From Macrothele yani (Eukaryota > Arthropoda > Arachnida > Araneae > Macrothelidae): a DNA stretch of 64,000 nucleotides. How positions within the stretch are numbered: position 1 is the first letter of the stretch; the number at the start of each line of letters is the position of its first letter. This document shows, in pieces, positions 32,176 to 43,892 of the stretch. The notes under the pieces were generated by a model. The model was not told the origin of the DNA, searched no databases, and was given only the letters and a program-made list of their open reading frames with translations. The stretch spans positions 53,081,336-53,145,335 of the forward strand of contig CM077006.1 of NCBI GenBank assembly GCA_039090855.1, read 5' to 3'. The position numbers and the translations under genes are program-made.

Positions 32176-33924
32176 TTTTGTTGAATATGATTCTTTTCAT
32201 GTTAGAAAGAATTCGCCCAATACAGAATGCCCTACACCGTTATTCCGGATATCTAAAAAGATCCATGTTCTTTGTGTTAACCAATCCTACAACTTCATTT
32301 GCCCCAAAGTGAGTACAGACAGACCTAACTGTAGGGCGATATACATATATGTTCCTACGTTTACTTACATTTTCAAAAAACGTGTAATATCTATAGTTGA
32401 TGAGGGACTGGCATTCGAATAAAAAATGTATGAAATTTCTAACGCTAAGCATAAAAAATTTAAACGTGTTAAAAAGAAAAAGGAATCAGTTATGAGATGA
32501 ATATGAGGTTGCAGGAGTTTAACATACAATACGAATGACATTTTCACGACATATACATATTTTTTTTAAATGATAACTTCTATTGATGATTAAAGTGCCA
32601 TTACATTTTTGATAAATCGTCATTAAAGAAGCAGCTAGTCCGATGAGGAATGTAAATGGAACTTGGTCCAGCAGAAGATGGGCAATAAAGTAACATTGCA
32701 TTTTCATAATTTGCCACAGATAGGACTGGCATTGATGACGAAGTGAAAAGCGGAATGTAAGAGTGAAACGGTTTTAATCGTCTTCCAGAGAGAGACACGT
32801 TTGATGATTCAATGAAGTACATCTACAATTATTGTTCTTAAAATACCAATGCATTTTGGTAATGACCCACACATAAACAAAGAAAGAAAGCCAAGGCTTA
32901 GAATAATAGAATCTCCTGCAGCATCAATTTATTCTCATTAAAAACTTTTATTATTCGTACAGCCAAATGAAAGTACTTGCATGTGAAACAGCAATGTGTA
33001 GCCCTTTTCCGAGATTTTTAAATCAGATTATACCAATATTTAAACCAGGTGACAAAAAGCCACTGGCATTGGTGATACCCCCATTTGAAATGGATAATAT
33101 GGGCATGCATTCCAGAAAAGACAAAATATTCACGTATAACATGAAAGCATGAAAATGCCCAGGGGACCTGGAGCCGAAGTTTGGTATGTAAAGAAAATAT
33201 GGATCTTTTCCCACGTGTTTGATCCAAAGAAATTTTGGAAGCGCTGATGTATTTCTACCAATAAATGTACTATAAAACTGCTTTCTTGTTATCTTACTAG
33301 TGAAGACTTCCACGGAGGCAGACAAAGCAAGAAATTTCAGTTCCGGACGTCTCTTAGTGTTACTAGAAGAACAAGAGTTATTCAGGGAAGTACCAGCAAA
33401 CCGAACAGTCTGGAGGCGCACAGAGCAGATTTAGCTTCCAAAGTCAAATCTTCGAAACATAACCACATATAGGGCTGGGAATTGAGTAAGGTATTGTAAC
33501 AAATGTAACATATTGTAACAAATGCGATACATGCGTGAGGATTAAGCAGTGGCTGATCGAGCGTGGGGCTATCAGGCGGATTGCTCCCCCTCCTCCCAGA
33601 TGAACAACTCGGATTTTATTTTTTTTGTAAAAATATGCAGACAAATTATTTTATTTTTATGGTAAAATTAAATTTTATTTATATAAAATTGAAAAAGGCT
33701 CACAACGCAATTATGTTTTACACTACAAAACTAATTCAAATCGTTCTGAGCGGTAACCTGTCTTGTAAAGCACATAATAAAAATTAATTAGTAGTGGTTA
33801 ATGCTTAACTTTAATCAGTAGATAATTAAGAACTACCTTGAATTTTAAGAATGTTTTAGAAGTTTAAATCGGATGAACCGTTCGAGAAATGTATTTCTGG
33901 AGAGCCGGCAAGTCTCTTAAAATA
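32176..33924. other. Conserved block without a recognised gene, unit 2
   Basis: Here the minus-strand frame is longest (33421-33023, 132 codons, containing SNGGITNASGFLSPGLNIG). A 61-codon plus-strand frame (32967-33152) overlaps it. Neither matches a family I recognise. Conservation may only reflect the recent duplication. Confidence 0.4.
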
Positions 33925-33970
33925 CACTGCCTGACAGAGAAAATGCCGCACCATGAAGGAATGCTCGAAA

Positions 33971-34368
33971 ACAGACCAAACTGCATACACAGATAGCCAA
34001 GTAAGTCCTGAACAAATGATTTAATTGTCACATACAGACTAGGCTGTAGTGGCCGAATATACACGATGATCAATAAGGAGTGTAGTCCCCACTTTGGCCG
34101 ACCAAACAGACCAAACTGCATACACAGATAGCCAAGTAAGTCCTGAACAAATGATTTAATTGCCACATACAGACTAGGCTGTAGTGGCCGAATATACACG
34201 ATGATCAATAAGGAGTGTAGTCCCCACTTTGGCCGACCAAACAGACCAAACTGCATACACAGATAGCCAAGTAAGTCCTGAACAAATGATTTAATTGTCA
34301 CATACAGACTAGGCTGTAGTGGCCGAATATACACGATGATCAATAAGGAGTGTAGTCCCCACTTTCCA
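33971..34368 (+). repeat. 135-bp tandem triplication, unit 2 only
   Basis: ACAGACCAAACTGCATACAC recurs at 33971, 34106 and 34241, an exact 135-bp period. Units 1 and 3 have one copy. It lies in the 3' part of Tc1-A/B. Confidence 0.92.
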
Positions 34369-35342
34369 ACGTGCATAGAATCAATGAGAATCCGAATAGA
34401 ATCCTGGGGTATCGTGGACCATGTGGTGTTGATCCGAGTCCACAGTTCATCGTCATTTTGCGGGGGGTAGGAGGGTACTCAATCGACGTCCAATCGTGTC
34501 CCACAGATGCTCGATGGGCGAGAGGTCGGGGGATCGTGATGGCCACAGAAATATCCGCACACTGTGTAAACCATTCAGGCTGATCCAAGCGGTATGCGGC
34601 AAACCCACACAGCACAGAATATTTCGTATATGTTACAAGTACGTAGCACTGAAACATTGAGACTTTTCAGATATGTTGCGCGATGTAACAGTAATGTTTC
34701 AGAAACTTTGCGGTTACGTCAAAATGTCTGCAAACGTTACATAACTTTGAAACATAGCCGATACGTTTTAGTGAAAGATTTTTTTAACTTCAACATACCA
34801 ACTTCATGTTACTGTTCAGATCATATCAGATCAGATCATATGTAGAGGATTTTAGGAAGGGAGTGTCTGACCCCAGGTCTTAAACAACCTTTAGAAATAG
34901 GAAGCTAGGAGATTTGGACTAGAGTGCCTGATAGGAAGGTGACACGGAAGCGAGGCAAAAACGGGGAGGAAGACGCTCCTATTAGAGAGAGAGGAAGGCA
35001 GATGCGAATTTGGGACATAATGATAGGGGGTTTCTGTAAAAACGAAGCCGTTGAAGTGGTGCCTCAAGGACGAATGTGGTCGATCATGACGTCAGTTGTC
35101 GCCATTTTTTCCACACGTGATCTTCCCGACGATTATTTGTCCGCCATTTTTTTTTGTATTCAACCATAACATTTTTTGTGCCACGTGGTCCTACCGAACA
35201 TGTTTTGTTCCCCAATTCTTTTTTACCTCCCCACATAGTCTCACCGATATCTTTCTCATGCCATTTCGTTTTTCCCCATCAGGAAGTTTATCGATGTGAC
35301 GTCACGACGCTAGGGAAATGTTTTTTCCAAGGAAATACAAAT

Positions 35343-35547
35343 CCTCGAGCCCAGGTTCGAACCCCTGTCCAGCGGGTTTGTAGGCAGATGCATTATTCCA
35401 TTTAACCACGGGACACCTCGCACTTTCAGCATTCTGTAGGAACTAATGACAAGGCAAGGAAATGCAAATCCTCGAGGCTAGGTTCGAACCCCTATCCAGC
35501 GGGTTTGTAGGCAGATGCATTATTCCACTCGACCACGGGACGCCTCC
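35343..35547 (-). repeat. Pair of tRNA-like sequences, unit 2
   Basis: Copies at about 35343-35418 and 35470-35547 with B box GGTTCGAACC on the minus strand. The B-box duplication seen in unit 1 is absent, so this version is probably ancestral. Confidence 0.55.
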
Positions 35548-35582
35548 CGCTTTCAGTAGACGCCTCGCGCTTTCACCTAAGA

Positions 35583-36045
35583 GATGAAATATAAAGAATT
35601 TCTGGTCCGATCGGGAGATTTTCAGCGTTTACAAGCTACAACTCTGCAAATTATCTGAAGGCATGTGCCTACCAAGAAAACCTATCTTGGAGGGTGAAGG
35701 GTAGGTGTAATACCAAAAGTGTAGAATATGAAGTATTTCTCGTCCGATCGAGACATTTTCAGCATTTACAACCAGAAATACTTTATGTTTTAGGACAAGA
35801 AATGCTTTATATATTATATTACACTTTTGGTGCTCTCCCCTCCCCCGACAGGGTTTCCTGAAGTAGCACATGCTCTCGGATAATTCGTTGACTTGTAGCT
35901 TGTAAATGCTGAAAATCTCCCGATCGAACCAGAAATCAGAAATTATTTGTATTTTATACTTTTGGTGTCCCCCTCCCCCCACCCCGACAGTTTTCCTAAG
36001 TCAGCACATGCCCTCAGATAATTTGCAGACTTGTAGCCTGTAAAC
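35583..36045. repeat. Foldback cluster, unit 2
   Basis: Equivalent of 9115-9575. Left arm around 35587-35720, inverted arm around 35820-35945, then a further partial direct copy to about 36045. Confidence 0.75.
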
Positions 36046-36549
36046 TTCTTTTATAAATTACATTAATAATGGCAATTATGAAAAGACGGAATTACAGAAA
36101 CTTTATGACTCAGAAGACCAACCTCTAGGGTATGTGGCCACGAAGCGGTCAAAAATGAAATTTTTTTACGGCCCCTTAAAATTTTTTTGGCTATTTCTCT
36201 TACACCCAGCTAACTTGGGTACGACAGTATCACCAAAGAATATCCCAGTATCACATGGAACGACTACGAGAGTGCTTCAGTGATATGGCATAAATGCGCA
36301 TGCGCATCCACGCCGTTGCCAAATCAAAAAATCTTAAAAATTGCTGGAATTATGTACAATGGAATCTATAAAGCAGTAGTATCGGTGAAGGCTATCTTTA
36401 ACGTAACCGTAATGTACAAAGAGTTATGTTCGAAAATATATGTTGCTGAAACGTAATTGTAAGATATCTTGAAGTGTAACGAAAATGAGAGATTGTAACA
36501 TTATTGATACATATCTGAAACGTTTTGTGCTCTATGGGAGGTGTTATCC

Positions 36550-39247
36550 CAAGGTTAGTAGACTCCTAGGTTATGCTTATCCGACACTTCCGCTGAGCAC
36601 TGTCTCAGGGGTCGCCTTCGTGACGTCACAGTCCCGGAGATCTGCACACCCCATCCGCCTAAAGCTGCTTGCTTTCGTTTTTCTGGTTCAGGGTCTGAAA
36701 GCTACATTGTCTCATTTGAAGCTAGGTATTTGTAGCAAACAAATTATCTTTTCCTTGGTCATACTGAACATGCCTGGTTCGTGCGCAATAGCAACGTGTC
36801 AAAATTATTATTCGAAAACCAGAAGGAATGGCATTCATTACCATAGGTTTCCGAAAAATGAAGTTTTGCGTAAAACATGGAAATTGAGATGCAAACGAGC
36901 TGACAGTTTCAACGAAATGAATTCAGCTATTTGTTCGGAACATTTTCCTGAGGAAGACTACGAACGCGATTTAAGGAAGGAACTTCTAGGTTTGCCTATC
37001 CGCAAAATGCTAAAGGACACAGCTGTACCAAGTTTAAACCTCCCGGGAAACTTTAATGTAAATTCTAATTCAGAGAGAAAGAACAGACAGGAGAAAAAGA
37101 AACGAACTGATCTTGTTGGCGATTTGATAAACTCTGATAATGCAGAGGAAATTTTGGAAGACATGTGGAGTGCCAATGATGAAAATACTGAAATTGAATG
37201 TATGAAAGACCTGAAAACAGAAAATGAAATTCTATTGAAGGAAAATTATATTTTGATGAAGGAAAATGAAAAGCTGAAAAAACAAATATTATATTTGAGC
37301 TCTTCAAACCATAGTCTAACTTTACGTGTAAAAGTCCTCAAAGTAAAACAGAATCAAATGCAGAAAGAATTATTAGAATTGCGAAGGTTACAGAAAGATG
37401 AGAAAAAAGACAAAGAAATGTGCATAAAAAATTTGCTTTCTACAGTGTTTACTCCAGGACAAGATAAGGGTTTTGTTAGGCCAAAAACGGATTGTTTGGA
37501 ATTCTACTGATATTGCAGCTGCAATAACATTAAGAACTGTTTCCAGGAGAGCATATCACTACTTGAGAAATAAAGTTAATATTCCGCTTCCTGCTTTGTC
37601 AACGTTGCGCCGATGGGTAGCTACAATTAAATGTTCACCTGGAATTCAAGCCACAACTTTAAAACTGATGCAGAGCCAAGGAATGCAAATGACTGAAGCC
37701 GAAAGAACATGTGTAATTTCTATAGATGAAATGAAAGTTTCCAGCAAAATGTGCTATAATATTGAAACAGATGAAGTTATAGGACCGTGTAGGTACGTAC
37801 TGGTATTCATGGCAAGAGGACTTGTTAATCCCTGGAAACAACCAGTATTTTACGATTTTGACGTTAGTAGTTCCAGTCTCAGAGAAATATTAATGAAAGT
37901 AATTTGTGCCGTAGAAAATATCATGTTTCCTGTATTTGCTCTTACTTCAGATCTGGGAACTTTAAACCAGAAATTATGGAAAGAATTGGCTACATCGCCT
38001 GAGAGTCCGTTCTTTGAAAATCCTTTCGACAAAAACAGACATATAAATGTATTTGCTGACATTCCGCATATGGTAAAGTTATTGCGAAACCATATTTTGG
38101 ACAGTGGCATAAAAATAATAAATATAGTGATAAATTGCTCCCTATTTGAAAAGCTATTAGAGAAGGACAGTAAGGAATTAAAAATAGCGTATAATATGAG
38201 TGAAACACACATACGTGTTAAAGGAGCAAATAGGCAGATTGTACGTTATGCTGTACAGTTGCTTTCGGAGCGTGTTGGAAATGCCATCAAATATTTATTT
38301 CCCGAAGATGATGAAGCAGCAAATTTTATTCTTCTTGTTGACAGATTTTTTGATACAATGAATTCGGGGCAACCATTCTCAGACAAACCATTCCGATGTG
38401 CTTTAGGTAACAATCAACAGCAATTTCAACTTCTGAATGAGGCTTACAACACTTTTTCGCAGATGCGCGTTGTTGGAAGAAAAAACGCCCTACCATTGTT
38501 GGAAGAAAAACGCCTTACAATTTTTTTACGTTAAATAATGTCCCGATTCTTAAAGTTCTCAAAATTTAGCGAATAAAATATGACTAAAGAAACAAACAAA
38601 CAAAAATTGCAAAGATCCATGATTTTAACTTTTCTGTTCAGCGATTAGTTACAAATAATAACAGAGCATCTAGTGAAATTAATTTCCAACTTTTTAATTA
38701 AGCAAGTTAGTGGAATGCTACTCAAGTTTTTATTTGTTCCGCATAAAAGGATTTCTTCATGAGGTTCTGACAGCATAATCTTATAAGTTTTTTTCCTTCT
38801 TTTGAATTTATTTAAAGACAGTATTACAGTTGCATATAAATAAATTAGATGGTATAATCACTGTCCCTGCACTTTTCCTTAGGGTCATGTCAATATCCTA
38901 TTTAGATATTTAGATTAAATAGATTTGAAAAAACAAATGAAAGAAATGCATAATAAGTTTCTTCACATTCTCGGTTTACTCTAAATAAAATATTCACATG
39001 GATGTCCGTTTTTCCTGATTATATTACAGATGTGCTTTTGCATTACATCTTGGTTAAAAGCTTTCAGATTCAGAGCGTATTTGAGTAAAAAGTTGTTGAC
39101 ATTTCTCCCGCGAGTGCTTCAATTGTATTAACAGTCTATTCGTCCTGCTGGCTGCGTCGTGTGGTACACTGACGTCACTACGTAAGGGACCGGCACTTCC
39201 GCTGCGAGGGAGGCAGGATGAGCAAACCTTACTGTCTATTAACCTTG
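36550..39247 (+). mobile_element. P-element-like DNA transposon (unit 2 only)
   Basis: A 2698-bp insert with terminal inverted repeats CAAGGTTARTAGAC (36550 and, inverted, 39247). It is flanked by GTGTTATCC on both sides (8 bp would be the P-type duplication; the ends are ambiguous by one base). CACTTCCGCTG occurs near both ends (about 36588 and 39194) in direct orientation, a possible transposase site. It inserted into Tc1-A/B, three bases from the end of the nonautonomous element. Confidence 0.9.
36770..38534 (+). pseudogene. P-type transposase with THAP domain, frameshifted
   Basis: Starts at MPGSCAIATCQNYYS. The THAP zinc finger has Cys at CAIATC, then C and H in ICSEHF, followed by AVPSL. 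A Leu/Lys-rich coiled coil (NEILLKENYILMKENEKLKK) comes next. The first frame ends at 37510; the catalytic part continues in another frame from about 37473 with ISIDEMKVSS, FADIPHMVKLLRNHILDSG and YLFPEDDEAANF, the usual P-type acidic and insertion-domain blocks. It ends early (VGRKNALPLLEEK, then stop) at a short internal duplication near 38465-38520, so the C-terminus is missing. One frameshift plus this truncation make it inactive as read. The in-frame extension upstream of 36770 includes host sequence and is not part of the gene. Confidence 0.85.
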
Positions 39248-40513
39248 GTGTTATCCTGTTGAAAAACGGCGTTTGGGGATGCTCTTCAGAGACGGTAGTG
39301 CCACGGGCCGCAACACCTCGTCAACATGGCGCCGTGCCGTCAATGTACCCGTAATGTGTACCAGCGCTGATAGTACCCCACAAATTGATTCCACCTTGCC
39401 GGGCCGTGTGGCACTCCACAATGGCGGAAGAATCCGCCCGTTGGCCACGTCGCCTCCAGACTCTTACACGGCGATCATTCGTGGTGAGACAGAACCGTGA
39501 TTCGTCGCTGAACACCACACTGCTCTATTCGGCACCCCGTGCAACTCTGGAGCGGCACCACGCCAAGCGGTGACGACGTTGGCTCGCTGTTAAGGATAGC
39601 CTTCGCAACGGACCGCTGGACAGTAAACCAGGCGTAGCCAATCAGCGCGAGACACTGTCCGAGTCGATATCGGACCATCCAAGCCTCCCCGTACACTCCA
39701 CAAAATGGTGCCCGTTGTGGCCTGTGCATCCGCTACGGTATGACGTCAGATGCGAAGATCGGTGCGCCTGGACGTCCATCTCCGTTCTCCGGTCTCCCCT
39801 ACGACGTTAAATGGATCCCTCCTGGGACTGCTGTCTCCAAATGCGATCGACGGTTGTGTCATCACATTGCGTTTCTTCTGCAATACCACGCCAGGACCAT
39901 CCAGCGGTACAAAGGCCTACGATGGCACCTCTCGTGAACTCATCCGTTTGACGAAATCGCGTACGACAGCGTCTTAACGACATTGGCACCCTTTGTTCGT
40001 CCTCCAGACACGGTTACAGCAGAACCACTCACATCCTGCGGCCGTGACAACGTCTAGACTGATTGCCTCACGGGCTGGTTGTTCGCTTATGTCCTACGCA
40101 ACGTTCGTGCGATTGGCCTGCAAATGCAATTATTTGCGTAACTTGTACGTGTGCACCCAACCTGAAATTTGCATGGCGCTGCGATCACGTCTTCGTGACG
40201 TAGCATTTTCTCTTTCAGGCAGTGTAATTAGTATGTTGCCTAACTTTCGTGAGAATGATACTGCACTGGACTCTGGGTTCCTATATCTACAGTTGAAGAC
40301 TGCTTTTCTTTAAGATCAGTATTACCGTTCTTTAATAAATGGGCGATTTAAGTTAGAGCTATTCGTTCGTGGAGGTTTTTGGAAACGGAGGAAAATGCAT
40401 TTCGGAAGGGCGGTCAGCGCTGGAGGCCAAAGTTTGAAAGTTGGTCGTAAGAGACGTGCTGAGAGGGACTTTTTGAGATGAAGGAAAATGACGTTTTTAA
40501 CAGGGAGTTGGTG

Positions 40514-40516
<3 letters not shown>

Positions 40517-40580
<64 letters not shown>
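40517..40580 (+). repeat. (GA)n microsatellite, unit 2
   Basis: About 63 bp of pure GA in the LINE 5' leader, against about 15 bp of interrupted GA at 11341-11357 in unit 1. Confidence 0.95.
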
Positions 40581-40582
<2 letters not shown>

Positions 40583-40959
40583 GGCAGATGCGAATTTGGG
40601 AGGAGACAAAAGCGACTTTGTAGTGAGCGATGGGTTTGCCTCCTCGGGACGCTCCGTGGTAACAATGGCACACACAACAGCAACTAGGCCTCTGTGAATC
40701 TTAGAGAGATGCAAGCTAGTTCTGTGTGACATTGGCGAAAAGATCCCCAACTCACTGGGGTTTGTTAAAGAGTCCTTAGGTTGAATGACCAACTGGAACC
40801 CTCAGCTGTGGGCTAATCCCCCACACTGATGTACTTACCTGATTAAAAAGACAAAAAGAAATATTAAGAATGACTCAAGTGTGGGATATGGTGGACCTAC
40901 CACACTTGAGAAGGACGGTCCACCACGGAATCGACCTGGACTTTCTAAACGGCGTATGA

Positions 40960-41604
40960 GAAAGAGATCTCGGCTGAGGGAATGTAAGATTGGTGTATGG
41001 AATACTAGAGGTATAAATGGCAAGATGAGTGAGGTGATTGAGGAGATGAATAAGTATATACTGGATGTGCTGTGTGTAAGTGAAACCAAAAAGAAGGAAA
41101 TTCTGGTAGAATAAGTGAATGGCACTGTGAGTGTGTGGTCTGGAGTATTGGATAATATGAGAGGACAGGCAGGTGTAGGTGTGATTTTAAGTGAAAAGAT
41201 GAAGAACAACTTGATTCACTATGGTTGCATAAGTGAGAGAATTCTCTGGATTCGTTTGAAAGTGAAATTTCAGAGAATTGTAATTGTTGTAGTGTATGCT
41301 CCTTGTGACTCGGAACCTTCTGATAAGAAAGAAGATTTCTGGAATGAACTAAAAGCTGTTTTGATCCAGTTTGGTGCTAAAGAAAAAGTTATAATAGCAG
41401 GGGATTTCAATGCGAGAGTAGGTGTGTAGAATGCAATTTCTGACAATGTTCTGGGTAAGTTTAATGATCTTTGTGTGAATGATAATGGTGAAAGATTAAT
41501 TGAACTCTGCATTGAGAATGGTTTGTGTGTATCTAATACATTTTTTCAACCACAAGTATATACACACATATACTTGAGAAAGTCGTACTCTTGGTCAAAA
41601 GAGT
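40960..41604 (+). pseudogene. LINE endonuclease domain, unit 2
   Basis: Same motifs as unit 1 (KIGVWNTRGING, IIAGDFNARVG) but broken by TAA at about 41112, TAG at about 41427 and an extra T in the run near 41544. These three lesions are absent from unit 1. Confidence 0.85.
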
Positions 41605-43258
41605 GTGATAGATTTTGTTGTTTACGATCAGCGTTTGAAACACTTAGTTGTTGACACCCGTGTGATGAGAGGTGCGGATGTTGGTTCTGATCATTACTTG
41701 GTAGTGTCACAAGTGAAACTTAATGTTGGTTGGAGGAAAAGGAATAGGAAGAGACCCAGGATAGAAAAAATAAAGGTTGATAGGCTCCTTGAAGATCATC
41801 AGCGGCAATCTGACTTACTCAGAGAACGACTGAAGGATCTGAAATCTTGTGAGAGGGATGTAGAAAAGAAGTGGGAATGTTTTAAGAACTCTGTTGTCAC
41901 TGCTGCTAAAGAGGTCTGTGGCACCACAATAGTGGGTAACAATAGAGGTGATGCTTGGTGGAATAGTGAGATTGATGAGGTAGTAAAGAAAAAGAAGGAA
42001 GACCATTCGGGGATGCTGCAATGTAGAGTCTCTGTGGATGAATATCGCTGTAAGAAGCGTGAAGCTGCTAAGCTGGTTCACCACAGTAAGGCAAAACAAA
42101 GGAAGGAGAAAGTGGAAAGGCATGAACTGGCTTTTTGGAAAGATAGAAAGTCCTTCTGGAAGTACATGAGACTCAGGAAAAATAGTGGAAACAAAGTTGT
42201 AAGTTGTGTGAAGAATGAGATTGGGGAAATGATATGGGAGCCCAATGAGTTAAGTGACAGATGGGGTGAATACTTCTGTGAGTTAATAGATCAGGAGAGC
42301 AAAAATGATTCTGAGACAGATGTAGATGATGTCACAATGGGGGATGAAAGCACAGGAGGAATCTCAAGACAAGAAGTGTGTAAAGCTCTAAAATCTCTTC
42401 AGAATGGTAAGGCTCCAGGAGTTGATGGCATAACTACAGAGATGTTGAAGTATGGTGGTGACTCTTTAATTGACTGGTTAACCGAAATTTGCCAGTTGTG
42501 CTGGGAGTTAGGAATGGTCCCTCGGGATTGGAAGGATGCTATTATTGTTTCCTTGTATAAGGGAAAAGGTGATCAGACTGAATGCAAGAACTATCGTGGT
42601 ATTAGCCTACTGAGTGTGCCAGGGAAATTGTTTGATAAGGTTGTTATTGAAAAAGTACGGGTCTTACATTATTGAAAGTGTGGGATGTTCAGAGTGGTTT
42701 TATGCCTGGTAAAGGCTGCACTAACCAGATTTTTGAATTACACATGATGATTGAAAAGTATCTGGCTGTTGGGAAGAAAGTCTTTACTGCCTTCATAGAT
42801 TTAGAGAAAGCTTACGACCGAGTGAATAGGACACTTTTGTGGAAGGTATTGAATGAATATGGTGTTACTGTAAAGCTGGTTAATAGTGTAAAAGCCATGT
42901 ATGCTGGTAGTAGAGCTTGTGTACGAGTGAATGGTGTTTTATCGAAATGGTTTTCCATTGGTGCAGGAGTTAGACAAGGTTGTGTAATGTCACCATGGCT
43001 GTTTAATATATTTATGGACGCATGCATGCGTGAGGCCAAAATAGATAGTAGCGGCTTATGTCTTGGTGATATCCGTGTGTGCAGATTGCTGTACGCTGAT
43101 GACACTGTCCTGTTGGCAGAGAGCAAAAGTGAGTTGCAGAGTATGTTGACTCGGATGCACGAAGTTTGCATGAAATTCAAACTGAGTGTAAATAAGGGAA
43201 AAAACAAAGTTATGGTGTTTGAGAAAGGAATGGGTAGCACTGAATGTAATGTAAGTAT
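41605..43258 (+). pseudogene. LINE linker and reverse transcriptase, unit 2
   Basis: A 356-codon frame from IDFVVYD through GADVGSDHYLVV, the linker and GKAPGVDGITTEML is open to 42675. After the shared break at RVLHY, a second frame (42672 on) has LEKAYDRVNR, GVRQGCVMSPWL and YADDTVLLAES until the solo LTR. The linker frameshift and TGA of unit 1 are not present here. Confidence 0.85.
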
Positions 43259-43892
43259 TGTAACGTATACTCTATATTCACTTTCCTTTTGATTTTACTA
43301 TCTCTGGTTATTTTATTTTTCTATGTAAATTATCTTCTTACTGAACGAAATATTATTTCACCCGCTGAATGAGATCTGGCAATGAGTGTAAGTCATGACG
43401 TGGTGGTAGCTAGTATATATAGGCGCGTTCATCCATAGCGGAGGAGAGATTTTGTTGTTATAAGGAGAGATTTTGTTGTTATACTAGAGGAGAGAGTTTC
43501 GTTCTATGTGATTAGTGATTCCTCATTATTGTGAAACAAGTTGTGTGTGTGTGCTTTGGATGATCAAGCGTACCGAATAAAAAAGCTTGTAGTAAGTACG
43601 TCTTTCTCAATTCATAGTTTTTGTCAGACCTCTGTCTGGCTGTTAGGTTTATATCATTAGTTTATTACCATTAACAACCAGCGTTAAGACTTTATTCATG
43701 TTCTTAATTAACTAGTAACAACAACCATTTGAATTCACTATTTGAAGCTTAGTACAAGTATATCATTCAGTAGCAGAAGCATTATACTTAAGCTCAGTAG
43801 GAAAGCTTCATTATTATCATTTGCTAGCTGGTAGGAAGAGCTTATTCATTATAATTAGCTTAGCGGAAAGCAAAATAAAGCTAATTCATTAT
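43259..43892 (+). mobile_element. Solo LTR inside the LINE, unit 2
   Basis: 634 bp, TGTAACG to CATTAT, with the same AGTAT duplication (43254-43258 and 43893-43897) as unit 1. The insertion therefore predates the segmental duplication. Confidence 0.75.

Larger units (their letters stand above)
34604..36538. mobile_element. Nonautonomous DNA element with CCCA...TGGG ends, unit 2 (complete)
   Basis: Left end CCCACACAGCACAGAATATT and right end (inverted) CCCATAGAGCACAAAACGTT match at most positions over about 22 bp. They bracket 1935 bp inserted in the Tc1-A/B transposase between QQDN and PHTA. There is no transposase, and the target duplication could not be resolved, so the superfamily is unknown. 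Subterminal regions are rich in GAAAC/GTTTC and TGTTACA motifs. It carries two tRNA-like sequences and a foldback cluster. Confidence 0.6.
33925..40224 (-). mobile_element. Tc1-like element A/B with two nested insertions, unit 2
   Basis: Left terminus CACTGCCTGACAGAGAAAAT (33925) and right terminus ending at 40224, in a TA context. The minus strand has FRQTDEFTRGAIVGL (about 39960), VVFSDESRFCL (about 39510) and QQDN (about 39258), then the P-like element and the nonautonomous element. PHTAWISLNGLH (about 34590) and WPARSPDLS follow. The two halves together give a contiguous Tc1 reading across the junction (QQDNT-GLPHTA), which shows that A and B are one element. Confidence 0.8.

Noticed and set aside
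36485..36769. N-terminal extension of the P-like transposase frame
   Set aside because: It starts outside the element in host sequence and crosses the terminal inverted repeat; the THAP domain begins at the ATG at 36770.
40478..40687. Arg-Glu repeat frame
   Set aside because: Translation of the (GA)n tract in the LINE leader.
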